The notes: generated by a model not told the origin, from the sequence alone. Positions 41,781 through 51,291 are shown, numbered from the stretch's first letter. The stretch: 64,000 bases of DNA from Abyssibius sp040880065 (GCA_040880065.1 JBBDJE010000017.1:62001-126000); one strand, 5' to 3'. Translations and numbers: made by a program.

Positions 41781-43279
41781 CTGGACCAGGAATGACCCAT
41801 AACAAAGCCTATGCTGCCCTCGCCGCACACCTGAAAACTACCGGCGCACTTGAGCAGGTTGCCGGTATCATGAGTTGGGACCAAGAGGTAATGATGCCCA
41901 AAAAGGGCGATGCGCAGCGGGCCGAACAAATGGGTGCGTTGGAACAAGTGCTGCACGCGCGGCGCAAAGATGAGCGCATTGGGGAATGGCTGGCAGAGAT
42001 TGACAGTGCAAAACTGGATACAGCCGCCCGCGTGAACGTAGCAGAAGCGCAAAAAACATTTTTGCGCGCTCGCCGCGTGCCGTCTGATCTGGCCGAAGCG
42101 TTGGCGCGTAAAACCGCTGCAGCCATGGGAATTTGGGCGCAAGCCCGCAAAGACAGCGATTTTGCCGGTTTTGCACCGGTGCTGGATGAAATTCTTACCC
42201 TGAAACGCCGCGAAGCCGAGGCGCGCCATGATGGCGAGGACGAGCTTTATGACGTGCTGCTCGACGATTATGAGCCCGGCCAGACTGGGGCGAGTATTGC
42301 CGCAACTTTGGGCCGTCTGCGCGACGGTTTGGTAAATTTGCGTGAAAACATCGGCGCCTCCGGCAAGGTCGTTAAGCCATTAACGGGTTTGTTTGACCCA
42401 GATGCGCAAATGGCGCTTGGCCATGAAATCGCCAGAGTTTTTGGCTATGATTTTGAAGCTGGCCGGCTCGATAAATCGGTGCATCCCTTCTCCTCGGGCA
42501 GTAACGGCGACTCGCGCATCACCACCCGCGTAAACTCCAAAAACCCGTTCGATTGCCTCTATTCCGTTATCCACGAAACCGGCCATGCGGTGTATGAGCA
42601 AAATATGCCAACACTGCATGCGATGATGCCCGCAGGTTTTTATGCCTCGATGGGTGTGCATGAAAGCCAGAGCCGCCTGTTTGAAAACCAGATCGGCCGT
42701 AGCCGCGAATTCTGCCACTATCTGTTTGACAGGTTCAGCACTGCATTCGGCGACCATGGGCTTGATGCAGAAGCGTTTTATGCAACCGTGAACCGAGTCC
42801 ATCCCGGCTTTATCCGAACCGAATCCGACGAAGTGTTTTACAATCTGCATGTGCTAATGCGCTTTGATCTCGAGCGCGCAATGATCAACGGCAGTTTAGA
42901 GGTAAACGACCTTAAGGCTGCATGGAATGACCGGTTCGCCGCCGACTTTGGCCAAAAAGTAGATTGCGCAGCCAATGGAGTGCTGCAAGATGTTCACTGG
43001 TCACTTGGCCTGTTCGGCTATTTTCCAACCTACGCGCTTGGCAATGTTTATGCGGCCTGCTTGTTTGAGGCTATGCAAGCGGCAGTTCCCAATACTAAAA
43101 CGAATATTTCCAACGGTTTGCTGGCAGAACCTATTGGCTGGCTCACCGAAAACATCCATCAGCACGGGCGTTTGTTACCGCCCGTCGAATTGATCACCCA
43201 AGCCTGCGGGCAGGCGCCGGATGAGCGCCCGCTGCTGGCTTATTTGAACATAAAGTTTGGCGATATTTACGGTTTTTGA
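41777..43279 (+). CDS. Carboxypeptidase Taq (M32 metallopeptidase)
   Basis: A metal-dependent carboxypeptidase of about 500 residues, the normal size. The zinc-binding HETGH (about residue 266 in SVIHETGHAVYEQ) and the M32-specific HPFSSG and DSRITTR motifs are present. The start codon is ambiguous: ATG 41777 overlaps the ribD stop (ATGA) but has a poor ribosome site, and ATG 41792 is directly preceded by AGGA. The role is general peptide turnover in the cytoplasm. It ends 2 bases before the convergent gcdH stop. Confidence 0.9.
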   Translation: MTGPGMTHNKAYAALAAHLKTTGALEQVAGIMSWDQEVMMPKKGDAQRAEQMGALEQVLHARRKDERIGEWLAEIDSAKLDTAARVNVAEAQKTFLRARRVPSDLAEALARKTAAAMGIWAQARKDSDFAGFAPVLDEILTLKRREAEARHDGEDELYDVLLDDYEPGQTGASIAATLGRLRDGLVNLRENIGASGKVVKPLTGLFDPDAQMALGHEIARVFGYDFEAGRLDKSVHPFSSGSNGDSRITTRVNSKNPFDCLYSVIHETGHAVYEQNMPTLHAMMPAGFYASMGVHESQSRLFENQIGRSREFCHYLFDRFSTAFGDHGLDAEAFYATVNRVHPGFIRTESDEVFYNLHVLMRFDLERAMINGSLEVNDLKAAWNDRFAADFGQKVDCAANGVLQDVHWSLGLFGYFPTYALGNVYAACLFEAMQAAVPNTKTNISNGLLAEPIGWLTENIHQHGRLLPPVELITQACGQAPDERPLLAYLNIKFGDIYGF

Positions 43280-43281
43280 CG

Positions 43282-44487
43282 TTATTGAAACGCCTGAATG
43301 CCGGTTTGCGCGCGCCCCAAAATGAGCGCATGCACATCATGTGTGCCCTCATAGGTGTTAACCGCCTCCAGATTCATGACATGGCGGATAACGCCATATT
43401 CATCAGAAACCCCGTTGCCGCCATGCATGTCGCGCGCAACACGGGCAATATCTAGCGCCTTGCCGCAATTATTGCGTTTCATCAGAGAAATTGCTTCTGC
43501 CGATGCTTCATGCGCATCGAACATGCGCCCCAGTTGCAAACAGCCCTGCAGGCCAAGTGAAATTTCGGTCTGCATGTCGGCCAGTTTTTTCTGGATAAGC
43601 TGGGTTGCGGCAAGCGGGCGGCCGAATTGTTTACGGTCTAACGTATATTGGCGCGCTGCGTGCCAGCAAAATTCGGCCGCCCCCATTACGCCCCAGGCAA
43701 TGCCAAACCGTGCGCGATTCAGGCAGCCGAATGGCCCTGAAAGCCCCTGTGCATGCGGCAGCAGGTTTTCTTCGGGGACAAATACATCGCTCATCTGGAT
43801 CATGCCGGTGATCGAGGCGCGCAGGCTGAACTTGCCTTCGATCTTTGGTGCTGAAAGCCCCTTCATGCCTTTTTCGAGTATGAAGCCGCGAATCTTGCCA
43901 TCATGCCCGTCTGACTTTGCCCAGATGATGAAAACATCGGCGATGGGGGAGTTTGTGATCCAGTTTTTTGCGCCCGAAAGCACATAACCTCCATCGGTTT
44001 TGCGCGCGCGCGTAAGCATTCCGCCCGGGTCCGAGCCATGGTCAGGTTCGGTCAGCCCAAAGCAGCCCACATATTCGCCGCTAGCGAGTTTTGGCAGGAA
44101 CTTCTGGCGTTGTTCTTCACTGCCATAGGCGAAAATCGGGTGCATGACGAGCGAGCTTTGCACCGACATGGCGCTACGATAACCACTATCCACCCGCTCC
44201 ACCTCGCGCGCAACCAGCCCGTAGGCTACGTAGCTTGCACCAACGCCACCATATTCTTCTGGCAAAGTAGCGCCTAGCAACCCTGTTTCGCCCATCTCGG
44301 TCATAATTTCGCGGTGGAATATTTCATGGCGGTTGGCTTCAAGCACGCGGCTTGCCAGCCCCTTTTCTGCATATGCTGCCGCCGTTTCACGGATCATCCG
44401 CTCTTCTTCGGTCAACTGTGCATCAAGGTTGAAAATATCCATCCAGTTAACAGATGGCAGCGGAGCGCGGGCCTGTTCGGGGGTCAA
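43282..44487 (-). CDS. gcdH: Glutaryl-CoA dehydrogenase-like acyl-CoA dehydrogenase
   Basis: A flavin-dependent acyl-CoA dehydrogenase of 401 residues. Features are EEYGGVGASYVAYGLVAREVERVDSG, CFGLTEPDHGSDPGGM, the substrate-binding RARFGIAWGVMGAAE and the catalytic-glutamate segment NLEAVNTYEGTHDVHALILGR, all matching the GcdH subgroup of lysine/tryptophan catabolism. I chose the TTG at 44487, preceded by AAAGGA six bases away. Earlier ATG or GTG codons give a nonsense N-terminal extension. It is divergent from the ThuA gene, with a palindrome between them. Confidence 0.88.
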   Translation of the reverse strand: MTPEQARAPLPSVNWMDIFNLDAQLTEEERMIRETAAAYAEKGLASRVLEANRHEIFHREIMTEMGETGLLGATLPEEYGGVGASYVAYGLVAREVERVDSGYRSAMSVQSSLVMHPIFAYGSEEQRQKFLPKLASGEYVGCFGLTEPDHGSDPGGMLTRARKTDGGYVLSGAKNWITNSPIADVFIIWAKSDGHDGKIRGFILEKGMKGLSAPKIEGKFSLRASITGMIQMSDVFVPEENLLPHAQGLSGPFGCLNRARFGIAWGVMGAAEFCWHAARQYTLDRKQFGRPLAATQLIQKKLADMQTEISLGLQGCLQLGRMFDAHEASAEAISLMKRNNCGKALDIARVARDMHGGNGVSDEYGVIRHVMNLEAVNTYEGTHDVHALILGRAQTGIQAFQ

Positions 44488-44586
44488 AGCGTGTTCCTTT
44501 ATGTATAAAATACCTTTGCCTAATGATCCAGATTTAGGGGCAAAACACAAGGCATGAACCTAACCAGGAGTGAGGCGCGCTTATGG

Positions 44587-44604
44587 GCAGTGGCTAACCA
44601 CTGC
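44587..44604. promoter_or_regulatory. Palindrome between gcdH and ThuA gene
   Basis: The arms GCAGTGG (44587-44593) and CCACTGC (44598-44604) are complementary, with CTAA in the centre. This 18-base near-perfect palindrome is in the 190-base divergent region and could be an operator. Confidence 0.4.
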
Positions 44605-44677
44605 TGCAAATTTCCTTTCGCTCGGATAGATTTGATCTTAAACACCCTGTAAGCACAGCAAAAAAGAGGCCGGATTT

Positions 44678-45463
44678 ATGGCGATAAACACAATTGTCTG
44701 GGGTGAGAACGTCCATGAATCAACCAATGCCGACGTGCGAAAACTTTACCCCGATGGAATGCACGGGGCTATTGCGGCTGCGTTAAACGCTGATAGCGCA
44801 ATCACCGCATCAACCGCCACGCTCCAAGAGCCCGAGCACGGTTTGAGCAAGGCACGCCTTGAAGATTGCGACGTTTTGCTCTGGTGGGGCCATGCTGCGC
44901 ATGGTGATGTGTCGGATGACATCGTGGAGCGCGTCGCCACGCGCGTTTGGCAAGGGATGGGGCTGATTTTGCTGCATTCCGCCCATTTTTCGAAAATATT
45001 CAAACGGCTGATGGGAACGCCCTGCAACCTTAGCTGGCGCGAGGCAGGCGAGCGCGAACGGATTTGGATCGCGTCGCGCAACCATCCGATTGCGGCAGGG
45101 TTGCCCGACCATTTCGAGCTTGAGAATGAGGAAATGTATGGCGAGCCATTCGGTGTGCCCGAACCCCTTGAAACCGTTTTTATAAGCTGGTTTCAAGGTG
45201 GCGAGGTGTTCCGCTCCGGCCTGACTTACAAACGTGGTGCGGGCAATGTGTTCTACTTTCGCCCGGGCCATGAAACCTATCCAACGTATTACAACGCCAA
45301 TGTGCAGACCGTGCTGCGCAACGCTGTAAAATGGGCATATAACCCGCAACCCGCTATACCAGATGTGGCAGATGCACCGAACGTGCCGGTTGACCAAGCT
45401 CTGGAGCCTATTGCCGAGCGCGGCTTAAAGCTGCACAAGCCCGGTGAATCCGGATATCGTTAA
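44678..45463 (+). CDS. ThuA-like (trehalose utilisation family) protein
   Basis: 261 residues with a class I glutamine-amidotransferase-like fold, as in ThuA: VWGENVHESTNADVRKLYPDG at the start, CDVLLWWGHAAHGDV, then NVFYFRPGHETYPTYYNANV near the end. ThuA proteins take part in sugar or disaccharide conversion to keto forms, together with a Gfo/Idh/MocA oxidoreductase (ThuB), which is the next gene here. The ribosome site AAGAGG is eight bases upstream. The substrate and the reaction are not shown by the sequence. Confidence 0.85.
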   Translation: MAINTIVWGENVHESTNADVRKLYPDGMHGAIAAALNADSAITASTATLQEPEHGLSKARLEDCDVLLWWGHAAHGDVSDDIVERVATRVWQGMGLILLHSAHFSKIFKRLMGTPCNLSWREAGERERIWIASRNHPIAAGLPDHFELENEEMYGEPFGVPEPLETVFISWFQGGEVFRSGLTYKRGAGNVFYFRPGHETYPTYYNANVQTVLRNAVKWAYNPQPAIPDVADAPNVPVDQALEPIAERGLKLHKPGESGYR

Positions 45464-45473
45464 GGGGTTAACT

Positions 45474-46499
45474 ATGAGGCTTCTCGTTCTTGGCACTGGC
45501 GGCATGGCGCACCAACATGCAACAGAATTCCGCCAGATTTCCGGTGTTGCTGTTGTGGCGGGCGTTGATACGAACGCCGCTAATCTTGCAAAATTCTGTT
45601 CCGAATTTGACATTCCGCAGCAGTTTTCGTCGCTTCAAGCCGCGTTGGAATGGGGGCAGTTTGACGCTGTCGCCAATGTGACGCCCGATAATGCACATTA
45701 CCCCACGACCATGGCCTGCCTTGCCGCTGGCAAGCATGTTTTTTGTGAAAAGCCGCTGGCAACAAATTATGCCCATGCCGATGAAATGGTGCAAGCTGCG
45801 GCGGGTTTGGTGGCGATGGTAAACCTGACCTACCGAAATGTTTCAGCGCTGCAAAAAGCGCGCGAAATGGTGCTGAATGGCGACCTTGGCACAGTCAAGC
45901 ATATCGAGGCATCGTATTTGCAAAGCTGGCTTTCACAACCCGCCTGGGGGGATTGGAGGACAGAAAGCCAATGGCTCTGGCGCCTTTCAACAGCCCATGG
46001 TTCGCTTGGCGTGTTGGGGGATGTTGGCATCCACATTCTGGACTTTGCAAGCTATGCAGCGGGGTCGGATATCACCGACATTTCGTGCCGTCTGAAAACC
46101 TTCCACAAAGCCGAAGGCGACAGAATTGGCGACTACGTGCTTGATGCCAATGACTCTTTTGCCGCCCATATCGGTTTTGACTGCGGGGCTGTTGGCGTTG
46201 TTCATGCCAGCCGGTTCGCATCGGGCCATCTGAACGATTTGCATTTGCGCATTTATGGCGAATGCGGCGGGCTAGAGGTTACGAATAGTGGTGATCTGGG
46301 CAGTCTGCGCGCCTCAATCGGGGCTGATATGCCAACAGCAATCTGGCGTGATGTGCCGCTTGCGCCCGTTGAAACCAACTACCAACGCTTTGCGCAAGCA
46401 GTAGCGGCGCGCGAAACGCGCGAGCCCAGTTTTGAGCGTGCTGCAGCGCTGCAAAAAATCCTCAACTTGGCCTTGGAGTCAGACAAAGCGGCGCGCTAA
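45474..46499 (+). CDS. Gfo/Idh/MocA family oxidoreductase
   Basis: 341 residues from the ATG at 45474, with AAGGGG six bases upstream. The N-terminal Rossmann fold starts MRLLVLGTGGMAHQHATEF; the conserved VFCEKPLATNYAHADEM lysine motif and the C-terminal dimerisation domain follow. Ten bases separate it from the ThuA-like gene, so it is the likely ThuB-type partner acting on a sugar or inositol derivative. The stop overlaps the convergent gltX stop by four bases. Confidence 0.87.
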   Translation: MRLLVLGTGGMAHQHATEFRQISGVAVVAGVDTNAANLAKFCSEFDIPQQFSSLQAALEWGQFDAVANVTPDNAHYPTTMACLAAGKHVFCEKPLATNYAHADEMVQAAAGLVAMVNLTYRNVSALQKAREMVLNGDLGTVKHIEASYLQSWLSQPAWGDWRTESQWLWRLSTAHGSLGVLGDVGIHILDFASYAAGSDITDISCRLKTFHKAEGDRIGDYVLDANDSFAAHIGFDCGAVGVVHASRFASGHLNDLHLRIYGECGGLEVTNSGDLGSLRASIGADMPTAIWRDVPLAPVETNYQRFAQAVAARETREPSFERAAALQKILNLALESDKAAR

Positions 46500-47815
46500 C
46501 GCGTTATCGGTTTTTGAAGGAGCGGCATGAATTGCTTCATGTCCGGCCCTTTGTCTTCGCCAGTAGCCAAACGGCGTAACGGATGAAACAGCGCGCGGCC
46601 CTTGCGGCCTGTTTCAACTGCAACGCGCCCGGTCCATTCGCTCCAGCTTGATTCACCATAGGGAAAGTCGGGCAACAGGTTTAGCGCTTGCGGCCACAGC
46701 TCGGCTTCATCTCCCTCGGCAGGACTGGCGGCGCCATCGCGGCAGATCGTCCACCATTTAACGATTTCCGCTCGGCTGGAAAGATTTGGGCCAATTGCAG
46801 CCCAGAACGGTTCATGCAATTTTGCGGGCTCCCCGGCTTGTGCCAGATCCTTGGCAACATCACCAACCGACAGCCGATGCAGAACCTTAGCAGAAAGCGG
46901 TGTCAGGTCTTCAGGGTCGAACCGGGTTGGTGCGGCGCTGAAATGTGTGGGGTCAAACCCGTCGCGCAGCACAGCGATGTCAGTTTCGGCCTGCACAGGG
47001 TCAGACGAGCCGAGCCGCGCCATCAGCGATAAAATCGCCATAGGCTCAACTCCCGCCGCGCGCAAATCGCGTAATGACAGAGCGCCAAGCCGCTTTGAAA
47101 GCCCTTCGCCATCGGGTCCGGTCAGCATGGAATGATGTGCAAATTCAGGCGGTTGCTCTCCAAGCGCACGCATGATCTGCGCCTGAACGGCGGTGTTTGT
47201 TACATGGTCCATGCCGCGCACAACATGGGTGATACCCATCTCGATATCATCAACAACCGAGGCAAGCGTATAGAGCACCTGACCGTCGGCACGGATGAGC
47301 ACAGGGTCGGACAGGCTGGCGGCATCAATGTTTTGGGGGCCAAGAATACCGTCATTCCACTCGATCCGCTCCTGATCGAGCAAAAACCGCCAGTAACCCG
47401 CGCGGTTGGTTCGCAACTCGGCGCGCGCCTCTTCGGTAAGGTTTAAGGCTGAACGATCATAGACTGGCGGCTTACCCATATTGCGTTGGGTTTTGCGCTT
47501 CAGGTCAAGTTCCGTGGGGGTTTCAAAGCACTCGTAGAACCGGCCAATCTCACGCAGCTTGTCTGCCGCAACCTCATAACGCTCAAGCCTGTCCGACTGG
47601 CGCTCGATCCGGTCCCATGTCAGGCCGAGCCATTCCAGATCTTGCTGAATTCCGTCGGCATATTCGGGGCGCGAACGTTCCTTGTCTGTATCATCAAGGC
47701 GCAAAATAAACGTGCCACCCGCCTTGCGCGCGATCAGATAGTTGAACAGGGCCGCCCGCAGGTTGCCAATATGTAGATAGCCTGTTGGACTTGGCGCAAA
47801 GCGTGTGATTGTCAT
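46496..47815 (-). CDS. gltX: Glutamyl-tRNA synthetase
   Basis: 439 residues from the ATG at 47815, starting MTITRFAPSPTGYLHIGNLR with the class I HIGH-type motif (HIGN). The usual KMSKS motif is replaced by GLSKR (GEGLSKRLGALSLRD). This short, KMSKS-poor form resembles one of the two GluRS paralogues common in alphaproteobacteria, whose tRNA specificity (tRNA-Glu or tRNA-Gln) differs between species. It overlaps the nadE stop by four bases (ATGA). Confidence 0.92.
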   Translation of the reverse strand: MTITRFAPSPTGYLHIGNLRAALFNYLIARKAGGTFILRLDDTDKERSRPEYADGIQQDLEWLGLTWDRIERQSDRLERYEVAADKLREIGRFYECFETPTELDLKRKTQRNMGKPPVYDRSALNLTEEARAELRTNRAGYWRFLLDQERIEWNDGILGPQNIDAASLSDPVLIRADGQVLYTLASVVDDIEMGITHVVRGMDHVTNTAVQAQIMRALGEQPPEFAHHSMLTGPDGEGLSKRLGALSLRDLRAAGVEPMAILSLMARLGSSDPVQAETDIAVLRDGFDPTHFSAAPTRFDPEDLTPLSAKVLHRLSVGDVAKDLAQAGEPAKLHEPFWAAIGPNLSSRAEIVKWWTICRDGAASPAEGDEAELWPQALNLLPDFPYGESSWSEWTGRVAVETGRKGRALFHPLRRLATGEDKGPDMKQFMPLLQKPITR

Positions 47816-49467
47816 GAAGGGTCCCGCCATTGGTTCACCATCGGGTAGCGACGATCGAGCCAGAAAGCTCTCTTGGTCAACCGCGTGCCGGGGGCAGATT
47901 GGAAGCGCTTATATTCGCTCATATAAATCAAACGTTCAACCCGTTTGACAGTGGCATGATCATACCCTTGCGCCACGATTTCAGCGACAGAAAGATCACG
48001 GTCGATCAACCCGTCGAGTATAGCATCAAGCACATCATAGGGCGGCAGTGAATCGCTGTCTTTTTGATCGGCGCGCAACTCTGCCGTGGGGGGTTTGTCA
48101 ATCACGCGCTGCGGGATAACCACACCCGAAGGTGCCTTCATCCATGGCCGGTGGTTGGCATTGCGCCAGCGGCCTGTTGCAAACACACGGGTTTTGTAAA
48201 GGTCTTTCACAGGGTTGAAGCCACCTGCCATGTCACCATAAATCGTAGCATAGCCAACCGCGACTTCCGATTTATTGCCCGTGGTCAGCAGCATTTCACC
48301 AAACTTGTTTGAAAGCGCCATCAATAACAGCCCGCGCAGGCGCGACTGGATGTTTTCTTCGGTTAAATCCGCATCCAGTCCCTTGAACAAAGGTGCAAGC
48401 GCCTGGCCAACGGCGGCGCGCGGCCCCGCAATTGGCAACTCATCCAATCGGCACCCGAGCGCATTGGCAACACCCGCCGCATCCTCCAGAGAATGCGCCG
48501 AGGTATATTCGCTTGGCATCATAACGCAGCGCAGGTTTTCAGGGCCAAGCGCATCGGCGGCAATTGTGGCCACCAAAGCCGAATCAATACCGCCCGACAG
48601 GCCCAGAACCGCCTTTGAAAACCCGCATTTGGACATATAGTCACCAAGCCCTACAACCATGGCACGATAATCCTGCTCCCATTCGTCGGGAAGAATTTCA
48701 CGTAAGCCGGTTTCTGCGCGCCAGCCATTTTCGGTTTGCTTGAAATCGACCGGCACAATGGCTTCATCAAAGCTTGGCAATTGCACGGCCAAATGGCCGC
48801 CGGGGTTGAGCACGAAGCTTGCGCCGTCAAACACCTGATCGTCCTGCCCGCCAATCATATTGAGATAGACAAGCGGCAGATCATGGGCAACGACCTGCCC
48901 GACCATAAGGTTTATCCTTAGATCATTCTTGTTGCGCCGATAGGGCGAACCATTGGGCACAAGCAGCAGTTCTGCGCCGGTTTCTGCCATAGTTTCAATG
49001 ACATCGCGGTGCCACGCGTCTTCGCAAATCGGCGCGCCAATGCGTATGCCACCCGCATCAAACGGGCCGCTGAGCGGGCCAGCGGTGAACAGCCGCTTTT
49101 CGTCAAATACATCTTCATTCGGCAGGAAATGTTTGCGCGTAACCACCTGCGCGAGACCGTTTTGCAACAGAAAATAGGCGTTGAACAGTTTGCCATCTTC
49201 AACAACTGGTGCACCAATTAGCATTGGCACACCTGTCGCGGCGTCGCGGGCCAGTGCCACCAAATGCAACGCTACATCGGCCTGAAAGGCCGGTTTTTGC
49301 ACCAAATCCTGCGTTTGATAGCCTGTCAGGAACATTTCGGGCAGCATGACCATATCGGCATTCTGTGTGCCCGCAACGGCCTGCGCGCGCAGTGCGGCTG
49401 CAGCATTTGCAGCCAGATTGCCCATAATCGGGGCCATTTGTGCCAGTGTAAGGCGAAATTCTGGCAT
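47812..49467 (-). CDS. nadE: Glutamine-dependent NAD+ synthetase
   Basis: 551 residues from the ATG at 49467. The N-terminal nitrilase-type glutaminase domain carries the Glu-Lys-Cys triad (LPEMFLTGYQ, VTRKHFLPNEDVFDEKR, APICEDAWH). The C-terminal synthetase has the P-loop-like VLGLSGGIDSALVATIA. It completes NAD synthesis begun by NadA and NadB elsewhere in the window, and it lies back to back with the MORN gene. An upstream in-frame extension to 49596 is rejected for lack of similarity. Confidence 0.96.
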   Translation of the reverse strand: MPEFRLTLAQMAPIMGNLAANAAAALRAQAVAGTQNADMVMLPEMFLTGYQTQDLVQKPAFQADVALHLVALARDAATGVPMLIGAPVVEDGKLFNAYFLLQNGLAQVVTRKHFLPNEDVFDEKRLFTAGPLSGPFDAGGIRIGAPICEDAWHRDVIETMAETGAELLLVPNGSPYRRNKNDLRINLMVGQVVAHDLPLVYLNMIGGQDDQVFDGASFVLNPGGHLAVQLPSFDEAIVPVDFKQTENGWRAETGLREILPDEWEQDYRAMVVGLGDYMSKCGFSKAVLGLSGGIDSALVATIAADALGPENLRCVMMPSEYTSAHSLEDAAGVANALGCRLDELPIAGPRAAVGQALAPLFKGLDADLTEENIQSRLRGLLLMALSNKFGEMLLTTGNKSEVAVGYATIYGDMAGGFNPVKDLYKTRVFATGRWRNANHRPWMKAPSGVVIPQRVIDKPPTAELRADQKDSDSLPPYDVLDAILDGLIDRDLSVAEIVAQGYDHATVKRVERLIYMSEYKRFQSAPGTRLTKRAFWLDRRYPMVNQWRDPS

Positions 49468-49691
49468 GATCGCGCCCCCTATGCGCCTTTTTGGAAAGCT
49501 GCGCGCAGATAACCTTAGCTGCATGCAGGTTTCAAGCCGTGCTCGGCGAAAACCCAGCGCTGAAATGGAAAGACTATAAAAAACAATTGTCAGCATGGCA
49601 CCATAAACCTAGACTTGCCAAAAGACCTGTTGGCGATCACCGGGATATTTTGGTGTGCAAGATCACAGGAGCGAAGCCTGGGAGTGTGAGT

Positions 49692-51158
49692 GTGAAAAAC
49701 CGTGTTAAGTTTGCCGCAATAGTTGCGGTGCTGCAATTGGGGCTATCCGCACCCCTTGCAGCACAAAATGGCGAAATCATTACCAAGCAATATGATACGG
49801 GTGGCGTGTACGAAGGTGAATTCCTGAACGGGATGCAGCACGGGCAAGGCACCTACAGGCTTCCCAACGGCTATGAATATACCGGCGAATGGGTCGAAGG
49901 GCGGATTGAGGGCCAGGGCGAAGCCCGCTTTCCCAACGGTTCGGTTTACGTCGGCGCGTTTGTAAACGGCCGCCCCGAGGGGCAAGGCCGTATCACATTT
50001 GCCGATGGCGGCACATATGAAGGCGAATGGGCCGATGGAAAGATCACCGGCAGTGGCACGGCGGTTTATGCCAATGAAGTGATTTATACTGGCGACTTTG
50101 TCGATGCCGTTCACGAAGGCTTTGGCATTATGACCAGCCCGAACGGCTACATTTACGAAGGCCAATGGGTTGGTGGCGTTAAAGACGGCACCGGCAAAAT
50201 TACCTACCCGGATGGTGCGATTTATGAAGGCACGCTTGTGCGGGGCGAACGCGCGGGCACCGGCACACTCAGCCTTCCCGATGGGTTGGTTTATACCGGC
50301 GAATGGGCCGGCGGGCAGATCAATGGCGAGGGTGTGCTCATTCAACCCAATGGCGACCGGTATGAAGGCACCATGGTCAACGGCCAGCGCGAAGGCGAAG
50401 GTGTTGCTGTTTATGCGTCTAGCGACCGTTATGAGGGCCAGTTTCACGCCGATCAGCGCCATGGTCAGGGCACATTCACCGGCACCGATGGTTACGCCTA
50501 TATTGGAAACTGGATCGAAGGCAAAATGCAGGGCGCAGGCCGCGTGGTCTATCCCGATGGCTCGATTTATGAGGGTGAGTTTGAGAATGATCTCGCGCAT
50601 GGCACGGGCACAATCACCTACCCCGATGGCTCGTCTTACGAAGGCACATGGATAAACGGCGTGATCGAGGGTAGTGGCATTGCCCGCTATGCCGATGGCC
50701 TTGTCTATGAGGGCCAGTTCCGTAATGCCCGCAACCACGGCACCGGCACGATGACCCATCAGGACGGCTACCAATATACCGGCGAATGGGTCGACGGGTT
50801 GCGCGAAGGCGAAGGCGTTGCAACCTATTCCGATGGCACTGTCTATACCGGCCAGTTCACGGCAGGCCAGCGCGACGGGTTTGGCACAATCCGCATGCCC
50901 GATGAAACCGTAGTTCTGGCCGATGGCACCAATACTACCGGCCATTTCGAGTATGAAGGCGAATGGGCGGCGGGTGTTATCAACGGCGAAGGCACCGCAC
51001 GCTACCCCAATGGCGATGTTTACACGGGCATATTCCTTGACGGTCAACGCCACGGGCGCGGCACAATGCAATATGCCACAGGCGATGTGTATGACGGTTT
51101 CTGGCTGAACGGTCGCCAGGCAACCCAGGAAGACGCTGCCGCCGCAGGCGCAAACTAA
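49692..51158 (+). CDS. Exported protein of 19 MORN repeats
   Basis: 488 residues from the GTG at 49692, with GGGAG seven bases upstream. A signal peptide (NRVKFAAIVAVLQLGLSA, then PLAAQ) precedes 19 consecutive MORN units of about 23 residues, each built like YxGEWxxGxxxGxGxxxYPDG. One unit near the end (after VYTGQF) is interrupted by an insertion (PDETVVLADGTNTTGHF). The chain ends GRQATQEDAAAAGAN. Repeat proteins of this kind are rigid scaffolds that may bind lipid or other proteins; none of that is shown here. It lies directly upstream of the leuA promoter, which starts 14 bases after its stop. Confidence 0.9.
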   Translation: MKNRVKFAAIVAVLQLGLSAPLAAQNGEIITKQYDTGGVYEGEFLNGMQHGQGTYRLPNGYEYTGEWVEGRIEGQGEARFPNGSVYVGAFVNGRPEGQGRITFADGGTYEGEWADGKITGSGTAVYANEVIYTGDFVDAVHEGFGIMTSPNGYIYEGQWVGGVKDGTGKITYPDGAIYEGTLVRGERAGTGTLSLPDGLVYTGEWAGGQINGEGVLIQPNGDRYEGTMVNGQREGEGVAVYASSDRYEGQFHADQRHGQGTFTGTDGYAYIGNWIEGKMQGAGRVVYPDGSIYEGEFENDLAHGTGTITYPDGSSYEGTWINGVIEGSGIARYADGLVYEGQFRNARNHGTGTMTHQDGYQYTGEWVDGLREGEGVATYSDGTVYTGQFTAGQRDGFGTIRMPDETVVLADGTNTTGHFEYEGEWAAGVINGEGTARYPNGDVYTGIFLDGQRHGRGTMQYATGDVYDGFWLNGRQATQEDAAAAGAN

Positions 51159-51171
51159 AGTCGTTTTTCGC

Positions 51172-51200
51172 TTTTCATGCCATGCAGCGCAGCCTATACT
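51172..51200 (+). promoter_or_regulatory. Promoter of the leuA leader
   Basis: TTTTCA (51172-51177) and TATACT (51195-51200) are separated by 17 bases, giving a good sigma-70 promoter. The predicted transcription start is about 51206-51208, that is, at or next to the leader ATG. Confidence 0.6.
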
Positions 51201-51207
51201 GCGCGCT

Positions 51208-51291
51208 ATGTGTATGGACGCAAAAATTATCCGGTTTCAGGCAGCAGGCTTTGGCAGCCAGGCTGACCTACTACTGCTAGCCCGCCTCTGA
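51208..51291 (+). CDS. leuL: Leucine leader peptide of leuA
   Basis: A 27-codon ORF, MCMDAKIIRFQAAGFGSQAD then LLLLARL and TGA. The four consecutive leucine codons are CTA-CTA-CTG-CTA, and a further CTC precedes the stop. CTA looks rare elsewhere in this GC-rich sequence, so stalling when leucyl-tRNA is scarce is plausible. The promoter puts the start at or next to the transcript 5' end, so it would be leaderless; the second ATG (51214) is an alternative start. It lies 89 bases before leuA and fits attenuation control of leucine synthesis. Confidence 0.75.
   Translation: MCMDAKIIRFQAAGFGSQADLLLLARL

Noticed and set aside
49743..51071. Long open frame on the minus strand opposite the MORN gene
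   Set aside because: Its apparent internal repeats only mirror the MORN repeats on the coding strand.
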